DNA of 64,000 bases, taken from contig JADJVL010000024.1 in the NCBI GenBank assembly GCA_016710635.1, forward strand, positions 1-64,000, written 5' to 3'. Made by a program: the position numbers and the translations under genes. Source of the stretch: Holophagaceae bacterium. Its GTDB lineage: Bacteria > Acidobacteriota > Holophagae > Holophagales > Holophagaceae. Positions 57,125 through 64,000 of this stretch are shown in pieces. The notes beneath the pieces are model-generated. The model worked only from the letters and a program-made list of their open reading frames with translations. It was not told where the DNA came from and did no database searches. Numbering within the stretch: the first letter of the stretch is position 1; each line of letters opens with the position of its first letter.

Positions 57125-59620
57125 GTGACAGCCGAATCCACCCACTGCGACCTCTGCCTGTCCCCCATCGCCGAGGGCCGGACGCGCCGGGCCGTGGCGG
57201 GGGCCGAATACACCTTCTGCTGTCCTGGCTGCGCCCAGGTCTTCGAGGTGCTGGGCCCCGAGGAGGCGAAGCGGCAGGGGCCGAAGTTCAAGGGCGGCGG
57301 CGCGGCGGAGTCCGAATTGCCGCCGGGCCCGTACCTGGAGCTGTGGCTGAAGGTGGAGGGCATCCAGTGCGGCGCCTGCGCGCCCTTGATCGAGGGTCTG
57401 CTGCAAAGCCATCACGGCGTCGTGAAGGCGGTGGTGGAACCGGTTTCCGAAGTGGCCCAGGTCCTCTACGCCCCTGGCTGGACCGGCAAGGACGCCATCG
57501 CGAAGCGCCTGGGCCGCTATGGCTTTCCCGCCCGGGAGCTGGGGGATCCGACGGCGGAGGGGGATGAAGCGAAAAGCGTCCACCCCGCCCTGCGCCTGGT
57601 GCTGGCCATCGTCCTGGGCGCCAACGCGATGATGAGCGCCATGGTCATGTACGCCACCTTCGCCCACGACCGGGGCGCCGAGTGGTTCAGCAACTTCTTC
57701 TTCATGGAACGGGTCTACGACAAGGACCCGATGCCCCTGGTGGTGCGCGACACCTTCACCTGGGCCACGGGGCTCGCGGCCCTGCCGGTCCTGCTCTACT
57801 GCGGCTGGCCCATCATCCAGAACGGCTGGCGCCGCCTTCGCCTGGGCGCGCCGAACACGGACAGCCTGGTGGGCTTCGGCGCGGTGATGGCCTTCGCGGT
57901 GAGCCTCTACACCGCCGTCGTGCTCAAGAGCCACCACGTCTACTTCGACACGGCCTCCATGCTGGTGAGCCTGCTGGTCATCGGCCGGGCCATCGAGGGC
58001 GGCGCCAAGCGCAAGGCCCACCGCGCCGTCCACGGCCTCCTGCAGCTCGCCGCCAAGGGCGCGGAGAAGTGGGACGGCCAGGCCTGGAACGAAGTGCCCC
58101 TGGACCAGGTCTCCGCCGGCGACCGACTGCGGGTGAAGACCGGCGAGCGCATCCCCGTGGACGGCCGGGTCTCCGCGGGCAACGGCTGGGTGGACCAGAG
58201 CAGCCTCACCGGCGAGCCGAAGCCCGTGGCAATGGACGCCGGCAGCCTCGTCCTCGCGGGGACGCTGCTTTCGTCCGGCACCCTCGAGCTGGAAGCCACG
58301 GCCGTCGGCGCCGCCACCCGCCTGTCCCAGATCGTCGCGCGGGTGCGCCAGACCCTCGCCCTGAAGCCCCCCATCCAGCTGCTGGTGGACCGCATCGCCG
58401 CCGTCTTCATGCCGCTGGTCATCGCGCTCGCCCTGCTGGCGGGCTTCCTGGCCTACGCCAAGGGCGCGGCGCCCACGGCGGCCCTCATGGCCGGCGTCGC
58501 CGTGCTGGTGGTGGCCTGCCCCTGCGCCCTGGGTCTCGCCACGCCCATGGTGCTGGTGAACGCCGTCGCCGAATGCGCCCGCCGCGGCCTGCTGCCCAAG
58601 GGCGGCGAAGTGCTGGAGCAGGCGCCGAGACTGAAGGCCATCGTCTTCGACAAGACCGGCACCCTCACCACCGGCCGCCTCGATTTCACCGGCACCCGCC
58701 TGGACGGCGTAGAGGACCTGGAAGCCCTCCTCCTCGCCGCGGCCCTCGAGGAGATCAGCACCCACCCGCTGGCGGAGCGGCTCTACCGCGAAGGCGCGGT
58801 GCGGGCCCAGGCGGCGGGCCGCGCCCTGCCCGCCGCCGTGGACCACGTGGTCCACCCCGGCCTGGGGGTGAGCGGCCGCATCGAGGGAAAGGAAGCCCTC
58901 ATCGGGCGGCCGTCCTGGCTGCAGGCACAGGACGTGGACATGCCGGAGGGCTGGCTCGGCGGCGATGGTCTCGACGGCTCCCTCGTCATGCTGGCGTGGG
59001 GGGGCCGGGCCCTCGCGCTCTGGGGCCTGGGGGACACGGTGCGCCCGGAGGCGGCGGCGGCCGTGAAGTCCCTGGAGCGCCTGAGCGTGGCCTGCTGGCT
59101 CCTCTCCGGCGACCGCCCGGAAGCGTGCGCAGTGGTCGCGAAGGCGGTGGGCATCCCCGAGGATCGCGTCATCGGCGGGGCCCTGCCCGTGGAGAAGGCG
59201 GAGCACCTGGCCCGCATCCAGCAGGCCGCGGGCCCCACCGCCATGGTGGGGGACGGCATCAATGACGCGGTGGCCCTCTCCCAGGCGGACCTGGGCATCG
59301 CCATGGGCAGCGGCGCCTCCGTGGCCCTGGAAAGCGCCGGGCTGGTGCTGGTGCACCGGGACCTGCGGCGCATTCCCGTCTTCATCCGCCTGTCGCGGCT
59401 GGCTCTGCGGCGCATCCGTCAGAACCTCGCGTGGGCCTTCGGCTACAACGCCCTCCTGATCCCGCTGGCGCTCGCGGGCTTCGTCCATCCCATCCTGGCG
59501 GCCACCGCCATGATGGCGAGCTCCCTGAGCGTGGTGCTGAACAGCGCCCGCGGCCTGAGCCTGGAGGGGCCGCGCCGGGATCTGGAAGGCCCCGGGGCGC
59601 CTCGGGACAACGCAGCCTAG
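57125..59620 (+). CDS. Heavy-metal (copper) translocating P-type ATPase, CcoI/FixI-like
   Basis: An 831-residue P1B-type ATPase. The N-terminus has a Cys-rich domain (HCDLCLSPI; FCCPGCAQVFEVLG) typical of CcoI/FixI, followed by an HMA domain with GIQCGACAPLIEG (CxxC). Eight membrane helices include the copper-path CPC in VVACPCALGLATPM. DKTGTLT (phosphorylated Asp), the HP motif in ISTHPLAERL and MVGDGINDAVAL follow. CcoI homologues supply copper to cbb3 oxidase, but no cco genes are beside it. GTG 57125 is preferred; an in-frame ATG at 56993 adds 44 residues without family features. Confidence 0.88.
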   Translation: MTAESTHCDLCLSPIAEGRTRRAVAGAEYTFCCPGCAQVFEVLGPEEAKRQGPKFKGGGAAESELPPGPYLELWLKVEGIQCGACAPLIEGLLQSHHGVVKAVVEPVSEVAQVLYAPGWTGKDAIAKRLGRYGFPARELGDPTAEGDEAKSVHPALRLVLAIVLGANAMMSAMVMYATFAHDRGAEWFSNFFFMERVYDKDPMPLVVRDTFTWATGLAALPVLLYCGWPIIQNGWRRLRLGAPNTDSLVGFGAVMAFAVSLYTAVVLKSHHVYFDTASMLVSLLVIGRAIEGGAKRKAHRAVHGLLQLAAKGAEKWDGQAWNEVPLDQVSAGDRLRVKTGERIPVDGRVSAGNGWVDQSSLTGEPKPVAMDAGSLVLAGTLLSSGTLELEATAVGAATRLSQIVARVRQTLALKPPIQLLVDRIAAVFMPLVIALALLAGFLAYAKGAAPTAALMAGVAVLVVACPCALGLATPMVLVNAVAECARRGLLPKGGEVLEQAPRLKAIVFDKTGTLTTGRLDFTGTRLDGVEDLEALLLAAALEEISTHPLAERLYREGAVRAQAAGRALPAAVDHVVHPGLGVSGRIEGKEALIGRPSWLQAQDVDMPEGWLGGDGLDGSLVMLAWGGRALALWGLGDTVRPEAAAAVKSLERLSVACWLLSGDRPEACAVVAKAVGIPEDRVIGGALPVEKAEHLARIQQAAGPTAMVGDGINDAVALSQADLGIAMGSGASVALESAGLVLVHRDLRRIPVFIRLSRLALRRIRQNLAWAFGYNALLIPLALAGFVHPILAATAMMASSLSVVLNSARGLSLEGPRRDLEGPGAPRDNAA

Positions 59621-60144
59621 GACTGCGAGACCTCTTCCGCCTTGGCCGCCAGCGCCTCCTGCTCGTCCTTGGGCAGCCGCCACACCCACCGGCCCGTGAC
59701 CCGGTCGAAGATGTCGAAGCAGCACAACCAGTTCAGCAGGCCCGCCACCATCACGTAGCTGGCGCCGTACTCCTGGGTGAGGTTGCGCACCGGCTCGGCG
59801 GAGGCGCCGCCGAACATGGCGGCGAACAGGCCATAGATGGGCCCGATGCCCGCGGTGGCCGCGGCGCCCAGGGTGGGCATCCACTGGAAGGGGTCCAGGG
59901 CCGGCGTGAAGACGCCGCCCACGGGACCATCCCCGGCGCCGAGCTTCATCTGCAGGAAGCCGATCACGGTGAAGCCGACGAAGATCCCGAAAATGGCCTT
60001 GGCCCGGCCCTTCTGACCGATCATCCAGTAGCCCGCGCCCGGCAGGGCCCAGTTCGCCAGCAGGGGTTTCCACGCGGCCTTCAAGGCCTTCTGCTTGCGC
60101 AGGGGCAGCGGCAGTCTGGGGAGCTTGGGGGCTTCGTCGGGCAT
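59617..60144 (-). CDS. DUF6677-like membrane protein
   Basis: A 175-residue protein with a basic N-terminus (PLRKQKALKAAWK) and four hydrophobic segments. ANWALPGAGYWMIGQKGRAKAIF resembles the N-terminal PGAGH-type helix of TM2/DUF6677 proteins, and LLNWLCCFDIFDRVTGR is the last helix. The family is common in Acidobacteriota and has no known function. It lies downstream of rpsR on the same strand but is separated from it by a terminator. Confidence 0.65.
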   Translation of the reverse strand: MPDEAPKLPRLPLPLRKQKALKAAWKPLLANWALPGAGYWMIGQKGRAKAIFGIFVGFTVIGFLQMKLGAGDGPVGGVFTPALDPFQWMPTLGAAATAGIGPIYGLFAAMFGGASAEPVRNLTQEYGASYVMVAGLLNWLCCFDIFDRVTGRWVWRLPKDEQEALAAKAEEVSQS

Positions 60145-60192
60145 GGATTGAGTTTAGTGAATCCAGGGCCTGGAGTCCCGGGTCTTGAACGG

Positions 60193-60219
60193 AAAAGGCC
60201 GCCCGGAGGGCGGCCTTTT
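60193..60219 (-). terminator. Rho-independent terminator after rpsF-rpsR
   Basis: A perfect 12-bp stem (AAAAGGCCGCCC with GGGCGGCCTTTT, overlapping at a short GGA loop) is flanked by A-run and T-run, so it can work in both directions. It lies 17 bp after the rpsR stop codon. Confidence 0.85.
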
Positions 60220-60235
60220 CTCGATTCGCAGCGGA

Positions 60236-60499
60236 CTAGTCCGTCGCGAAGGGCAGCAGCGCGATGTTGCGGGCGCGCTTGATGGCTTCCACCAGCATGC
60301 GCTGGTGCATGGCGCACACGCCGCTGGTGCGGCGGGGCAGGACCTTGCCGCGCTCGGGGGTGAAGGCGGTGAGGGTCTTCACGTCCTTGTAGTCGACGAG
60401 GGTGGACTTCTCGACGCAGAACTTGCAGAACTTGCTGCGCCGTCCGCCAAATTGCTTCTTCTTCTTGGGCTTGCCCTTTCCGTCCGTGCGGCGCTTCAT
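60236..60499 (-). CDS. rpsR: 30S ribosomal protein S18
   Basis: An 87-residue bS18 of the small subunit platform, partner of bS6. The basic N-terminal tail (GKGKPKKKKQFGGRRSK) is followed by FCKFCVEKSTLVDYKDVKTL and IPRR-type RGKVLPRRTSGVCAMHQRML. The CKFC pair plus a later Cys suggests the zinc-ribbon-bearing version. ATG 60499 overlaps the rpsF stop by 4 bp. Confidence 0.96.
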   Translation of the reverse strand: MKRRTDGKGKPKKKKQFGGRRSKFCKFCVEKSTLVDYKDVKTLTAFTPERGKVLPRRTSGVCAMHQRMLVEAIKRARNIALLPFATD

Positions 60500-60885
60500 C
60501 CCATCACCTCTTCAGCGGAACGCTCCTTGATGCCGGCCTTGGCCTTGCGCACGCCCTCGCGGTCGTAGCGGGCCTTCTGCCGGGTGGCGGCCTTGGCGTC
60601 CTCGTCCATCCGGACCGTGAGGAACTTCAGCACGGAGTCGTGGTTGCGGAAACGGCGTTCCAGCTCGGCGACGAGGGTGGGCCCCGCGTTCATCTCGAAG
60701 AGGGTGTAGATGCCCTCCTGGAACTTGTTGACTTCGTAGGCCAGCTTCTTGCGGCCCCACTTGTCGGTCTTGAGCAGCTCGCCACCCTGCTCGGCAATGA
60801 TCCCCTCGAACTGCTTGACGAGCTCATCACTCTGCTCGTCGGTCAGCACGGGGGAGGCGATGAAGATGGTCTCGTAGAGACGCAT
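60496..60885 (-). CDS. rpsF: 30S ribosomal protein S6
   Basis: A 129-residue bS6. It starts MRLYETIFIASPVLTDEQ, continues through GRKKLAYEVNKFQEGIYTLF and RRFRNHDSVLKFLTVRMDED, and ends in a charged tail. ATG 60885 follows a strong AAGGAGGA ribosome site. It opens the rpsF-rpsR pair, with 4-bp overlap into rpsR; the rplI often found next is not here. Confidence 0.95.
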   Translation of the reverse strand: MRLYETIFIASPVLTDEQSDELVKQFEGIIAEQGGELLKTDKWGRKKLAYEVNKFQEGIYTLFEMNAGPTLVAELERRFRNHDSVLKFLTVRMDEDAKAATRQKARYDREGVRKAKAGIKERSAEEVMG

Positions 60886-61344
60886 GCTTCCTCCTTGTGG
60901 ATGTGAAGCCCCACTTCTGGAATGGAGCAAGGAAGATTCGCCTTCCGCCGAGGTGGCGGCGCGAAGGGGTAGTTTCCCATCGAAGGCCTTGGAAATCAAC
61001 GAATATTGCCCCGACCCCATCCAAGGCGGGCGGGTCGGAAGCCGGTCCAGATCCGGACGCGTAGTAAACGCCCCGGATTCATACATGAAGCCGTGAATCC
61101 AATGAAACGACCAGGCGCGATGGCACCCGGCAGCCCGGAGAAGCCGAACCGCGTTCACCCCCACGGGGAAGAGAGTGACGGCAATGCCGTGCCTCCCATG
61201 CCGCCCTGCGGACTTACGAAGGGGAGGCAGAGTCTCACTGGCGCCGCACCCAGCCCCAAGCGCCAGAATCATTGCGATACCAACCTTCCAGGGCCGCCAT
61301 GAGCGGTCCCACTTCCGGGCTACGGTTAGCCCCCACCTCCCCAT
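60886..61344. other. Region before rpsF: possible S6 leader hairpin, otherwise no gene seen
   Basis: The 459 bp between rpsF and pth contain no convincing gene; open frames here are low-complexity. On the minus strand, about 50-80 bp before the rpsF start (60,937-60,965), arms TTCGCGCCGCC and GGCGGAAGGCGAA form a bulged hairpin. Many bacteria have an autoregulatory leader at this place bound by S6:S18, and a bulged CCG-rich stem fits loosely. No tRNA was found. Confidence 0.35.
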
Positions 61345-61791
61345 TCACCGAACTCGCGCAGGCGCCCAGGCGATGCGGTCCCAACCGGGGCGGGGCCCAA
61401 TGCCCAGGCGCAGCCGGGCGATCTTTTCCGTGCCCAGGTGGTGGAACACGGACTTCAGCCCGTTGTGCCCGCCATCGCTACCGTCCAGCCGGAAGCGCCC
61501 CAGGCCCAAGGGCAGATCCTTGTCGTCGTAGAGGAGCACCATGCGCCGGGCGTAGATCCCAGCGCCGTCCGCCTGGGCGCAGGCCTCGCCGCTGAGGTTC
61601 ATGTACGTGGACGGCACCAGGGCCTGGAGACGGTCCGTGAGGGGATAGAGGCTGCCCGATGGGAAGCGCTTCGCGGCCTTCGGCGCCAGGCCGCGGTCCT
61701 CCATCCAGCGCTGGAGGAGGAGCCGGCCCATGTTGTGGCGAGTGGCGGCGTATTCGGTGCCTGGATTGCCGAGGGGAACGAGGGTCCACAT
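61345..61791 (-). CDS. pth: Peptidyl-tRNA hydrolase, short C-terminus
   Basis: Releases tRNA from prematurely terminated peptidyl-tRNA. The translation from ATG 61791 starts with VPLGNPGTEYAATRHNMG (catalytic His in RHN), then PSTYMNLSGEA, LLYDDKDLPLGLGRFRLDGS and DGGHNGLKSVFHHLG, all Pth hallmarks. It ends after LRLGIGPRPGWDRIAWAPAR at residue 148, whereas bacterial Pth is usually about 185-200 residues. No other frame carries the missing C-terminal helix clearly. It follows rplY on the same strand, the usual arrangement. Confidence 0.82.
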   Translation of the reverse strand: MWTLVPLGNPGTEYAATRHNMGRLLLQRWMEDRGLAPKAAKRFPSGSLYPLTDRLQALVPSTYMNLSGEACAQADGAGIYARRMVLLYDDKDLPLGLGRFRLDGSDGGHNGLKSVFHHLGTEKIARLRLGIGPRPGWDRIAWAPARVR

Positions 61792-61820
61792 GGTTTCGAG
61801 TCTTCCGGGTCCAGCCTAAA

Positions 61821-61849
61821 CAACACGGGCGCCCTATGGCGCCCGTGTT
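61821..61849. terminator. Perfect 13-bp stem-loop between rplY and pth
   Basis: Arms CAACACGGGCGCC and GGCGCCCGTGTTG enclose a CTAT loop, in the 78-bp gap after the rplY stop. On the minus strand it is followed by TTTAGG, a weak T-run, so it may be a partial terminator or an mRNA-processing stem that lowers pth expression relative to rplY. Confidence 0.55.
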
Positions 61850-61869
61850 GGATTTGGCTCTGGTGCGAC

Positions 61870-62514
61870 CTACTTCTTTTCCTTCTTGCCCTTGGTGCCC
61901 ACCACTTCGGGCTCGGCGGCGGTCAGGGGAGCGACGGCCACTTCCTCCTCGACGGGCTTGCCGTGCACGGCGGCGACGACTTCATGGGCATCGCCCAGGA
62001 TGCGCAGGGTCGAAGCGAGGCCCAGCTGGTCGAAGCGGATGGATTCGCCGACCTTCATGTTCTCCACGTTCACGTCCACGTGGGCGGGGATGAGGCTGGG
62101 AAGGCACTCGATCTCCAGGGTCCGGTGGACGAAGTCCAGCATGCCGCCCTGGGTCTTCACGCCGTAGGGGATGCCGATGATCTTCACGGGCACCTTGACG
62201 CGGACCTTGTGGGTGGGATCCACGCGCATGAAATCCACGTGGCGCAGGCGGCCGGTGACGGGGTCGCGCTGGACGTCCTTGATGATGACGTGGCGCTTGA
62301 TGTCCGTGCCTTCGCGCTGCATGTAGACCACGGAGTTCAGGCCGGTCTCGCTGGCGATGATGCGGGCGACCACCTTGGGGCTGATGGCGATGGCGACGGG
62401 GGGCTCGCCCAGGCCGTAGACCACGGCGGGCAGCATGCCGCTCTTGCGCAGGTCGCGCACGGGCGTCTTGCCGAAAGTTTCGCGCTTGGAGACGACGATC
62501 ACGTCGGTGTTCAT
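61870..62514 (-). CDS. rplY: 50S ribosomal protein L25 (CTC form)
   Basis: A 214-residue bL25 with the C-terminal extension of the general-stress CTC type. The 5S-binding domain has KRETFGKTPVRDLRKSGMLP, AVVYGLGE and DVQRDPVTGRLRHVDFMRVD. The second domain has VKVPVKIIGIPYGVKTQGGM and ECLPSLIPAHVDVNV. It ends in a charged KGKKEKK tail. ATG 62514 follows TAGGAGGAACC. It diverges from ppk1 across 196 bp. Confidence 0.94.
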   Translation of the reverse strand: MNTDVIVVSKRETFGKTPVRDLRKSGMLPAVVYGLGEPPVAIAISPKVVARIIASETGLNSVVYMQREGTDIKRHVIIKDVQRDPVTGRLRHVDFMRVDPTHKVRVKVPVKIIGIPYGVKTQGGMLDFVHRTLEIECLPSLIPAHVDVNVENMKVGESIRFDQLGLASTLRILGDAHEVVAAVHGKPVEEEVAVAPLTAAEPEVVGTKGKKEKK

Positions 62515-62710
62515 GGTTCCTCCTACCTGGCCCGCATCTGCGACGGGGCCCTCTCGTTGGGATGCGGACCTCCTCGGCCCGGATGAAACTGTCAACGCCC
62601 CGGCGGGGCGAACGGCAATCTTCTCAAGGGAATCCAGGAAACTCAAGGAATAATCCCTGGAGCCGGGCTTCGGTTACAGCTCCGTCACGGCCCGGCGCGA
62701 TACTTTCCCC

Positions 62711-64000
62711 ATGACCCGCTCCCTCCCCAAGCCCGAACACCTGCTCAACCGTGAGCTCAGCTGGCTGGCCTTCAACGAGCGGGTGCTGGATGAAGCCGAG
62801 GACCCCACGGTCCCCCTCCTCGAGCGGGTGAAGTTCCTCAGCATCGTGTCCAACAACTGGGACGAGTTCTTCATGGTGCGCGTCGCCGGAGTCTGGCGGC
62901 AGCTCGACGCGGGCATCACCGTGCCCGGGCCCGAAGGCCTGACGCCCCGCCAGGTGCTGGAGGCCGTCTCCAAGCGGGTCCACGAGCTGGCCCACCGCCA
63001 GCACGAGATCTTCCACCGCATCATCGCGCCGGCCCTCGAGGCGGACGGCATCGCCATCCTGCACCCGGACGAGCTTGACGAGCGGCAGCGCGCCTTCGCG
63101 GGCCGCCACTTCCACGAGACCCTGCTGCCGCTGATCACGCCCCTCGCCGTGGACACGGGCCATCCCTTCCCGCGCCTGGGCAACCGGGCCCTGGTGCTGG
63201 TCACCGAGCTGGAGGCCGAGGAAGTGCTGGAAGGCACCGAGCGCCTTCCCTTCTCCGACCTTTCCATCATCCACGTGCCCACCAGCGTGGCGCCCCGCTT
63301 CCTCAAGCTCCCCAGCGACCGGGGCTTCCACGAATTCATCCCCCAGGAGGACGTGGTCCGCATGCACCTGGACCACCTGTACAGCGGCTATGTCGTGAAA
63401 AGCTGCGCCACCGTGCGGGTCACCCGGGACGGCGACCTGCCCCTGGAAGAGGACCCCAGCGAAGACCTGATGAAGACCATCGAGGAAAGCCTGCGCACCC
63501 GGCGCCGGGGCATGGCGGTGCGGCTCCAGTACGAAGTGGGCCTGAGCCAGAGCCTGCTGGACCTGCTGATCAGCGAACTGGAGCTGAGCCCCGAGGACCT
63601 CTACCCGACGGAAGGGTTCACCGCCTTTTCCGATCTCATGCAGGTCTACAACCAGCTGGATCTCCCGCAGCTGAAGGAGCCCGTGCTGCGCCCGGTCCCG
63701 GTGCTCCAGATCGAGGAGGCCGCCAGCATCTTCGAGGCGATCTCCCGGCATGACATCCTGCTGCAGCACCCCTACCAGAGCTTCGACGACAGCGTGGTGC
63801 GCTTCGTGCGGGAGGCCGCGGACGACCCGAAGGTCCTGGCCATCAAGATGATGCTCTACCGCCTCAGCCCCGCCAGCCCCGTCGCGGCGGCCCTGGAGCG
63901 GGCCGCCGAGCGCGGCAAGCAGGTGGCGGCCATCGTGGAACTGCGGGCCCGCTTCGACGAGGAGGCCAACATCGCGTGGGCCCGGCGGCTGGAGCGCGCC
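62711..64000 (+). CDS. ppk1: Polyphosphate kinase 1, C-terminus beyond the window
   Basis: Makes polyphosphate from ATP. 430 codons are visible from ATG 62711; no stop before the window end (family length about 690-720). The N-terminal domain begins HLLNRELSWLAFNERVLDEA, followed by VKFLSIVSNNWDEFFMVRVAG, DTGHPFPRLGNRALVL, and the start of the phospholipase-D-like catalytic half (DILLQHPYQSFD; VLAIKMMLYRLS; AAIVELRARFDEEANIAWAR). The autophosphorylated His lies just past the end. Confidence 0.93.
   Translation, partial: MTRSLPKPEHLLNRELSWLAFNERVLDEAEDPTVPLLERVKFLSIVSNNWDEFFMVRVAGVWRQLDAGITVPGPEGLTPRQVLEAVSKRVHELAHRQHEIFHRIIAPALEADGIAILHPDELDERQRAFAGRHFHETLLPLITPLAVDTGHPFPRLGNRALVLVTELEAEEVLEGTERLPFSDLSIIHVPTSVAPRFLKLPSDRGFHEFIPQEDVVRMHLDHLYSGYVVKSCATVRVTRDGDLPLEEDPSEDLMKTIEESLRTRRRGMAVRLQYEVGLSQSLLDLLISELELSPEDLYPTEGFTAFSDLMQVYNQLDLPQLKEPVLRPVPVLQIEEAASIFEAISRHDILLQHPYQSFDDSVVRFVREAADDPKVLAIKMMLYRLSPASPVAAALERAAERGKQVAAIVELRARFDEEANIAWARRLERA

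Noticed and set aside
60886..61344. tRNA gene in the gap before rpsF
   Set aside because: No T-loop (GTTCRANNC) with an acceptor stem could be found; the same holds for the other gaps.

Overview
The window is very GC-rich (roughly 70% by eye), densely coded bacterial chromosome with short intergenic gaps and many 4-bp or 8-bp gene overlaps. Gene content points to a Gram-negative, diderm bacterium: BamD, outer-membrane barrels, an AttH/CrtC-like lipocalin, PEGA and TPR envelope proteins. The best guess is an Acidobacteriota member of the Holophagaceae (Geothrix-like). This rests on gene style (a DUF6677-like membrane protein, collagen-like TIG proteins, a flavin/porin module, the extreme GC) and is an inference, not a measurement. 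No rRNA, tRNA, CRISPR array, prophage or insertion sequence was recognised.

Layout. 1-4 kb: pgi (cut by the window start), galU and mnmG. 4-7 kb: a DUF2339 membrane protein, a 470-bp gap and pssA. 7-11.5 kb: an ABC ATPase, a large FtsX-type permease and an AttH/CrtC-like protein, all overlapping (AttEFGH-like). 11.6-13.1 kb: dinD, visibly less GC-rich, and two small genes. 13.1-15 kb: nupC and a Roadblock protein. 15-17.6 kb: a minus-strand membrane/periplasmic operon (YIP1-like proteins, DUF2752). 17.7-22.8 kb: plus-strand envelope genes (TPR/beta-propeller, PEGA, small membrane protein, barrel). 22.8-27.2 kb: aroA overlapping an unusual sigma-54 activator.

27.2-34.4 kb is a surface-polysaccharide locus. 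It holds decayed fragments (collagen-like gene joined to a methyltransferase tail), two copies of a structured repeat, rmlB-rmlD-rmlC-rmlA for dTDP-rhamnose, two tandem glycosyltransferases (one with an in-frame stop) and a methyltransferase. 34.4-40.4 kb: mutL, bacterioferritin and Bfd, then a four-gene flavin redox module (ApbE, porin, FMN-binding protein, His-rich membrane protein). A shared motif precedes bfd and apbE and looks like an iron-regulator site. 40.5-47.4 kb: metallophosphoesterase, zinc-ribbon protein, M28 peptidase, rsmB, hslO, lysophospholipid acyltransferase-like gene and queC. 47.4-53.8 kb: a Ser/Thr kinase with a long TPR-like tail, diverging from an uncharacterised protein translationally coupled to a 2OG-Fe(II) oxygenase, then queF and folK. 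53.8-64 kb: bamD, an alpha/beta hydrolase, prfB, a CcoI/FixI-like copper ATPase, a DUF6677-like protein, rpsR-rpsF, a shortened pth, rplY and the start of ppk1.

Several genes are broken by single-base frame changes although both flanks remain clearly coding (near 18,060, 42,650, 47,510 and 55,062). There are also in-frame stops at 27,415 and 31,969. Some or all of these may be consensus errors in the assembly and some may be real decay; the reads would tell.
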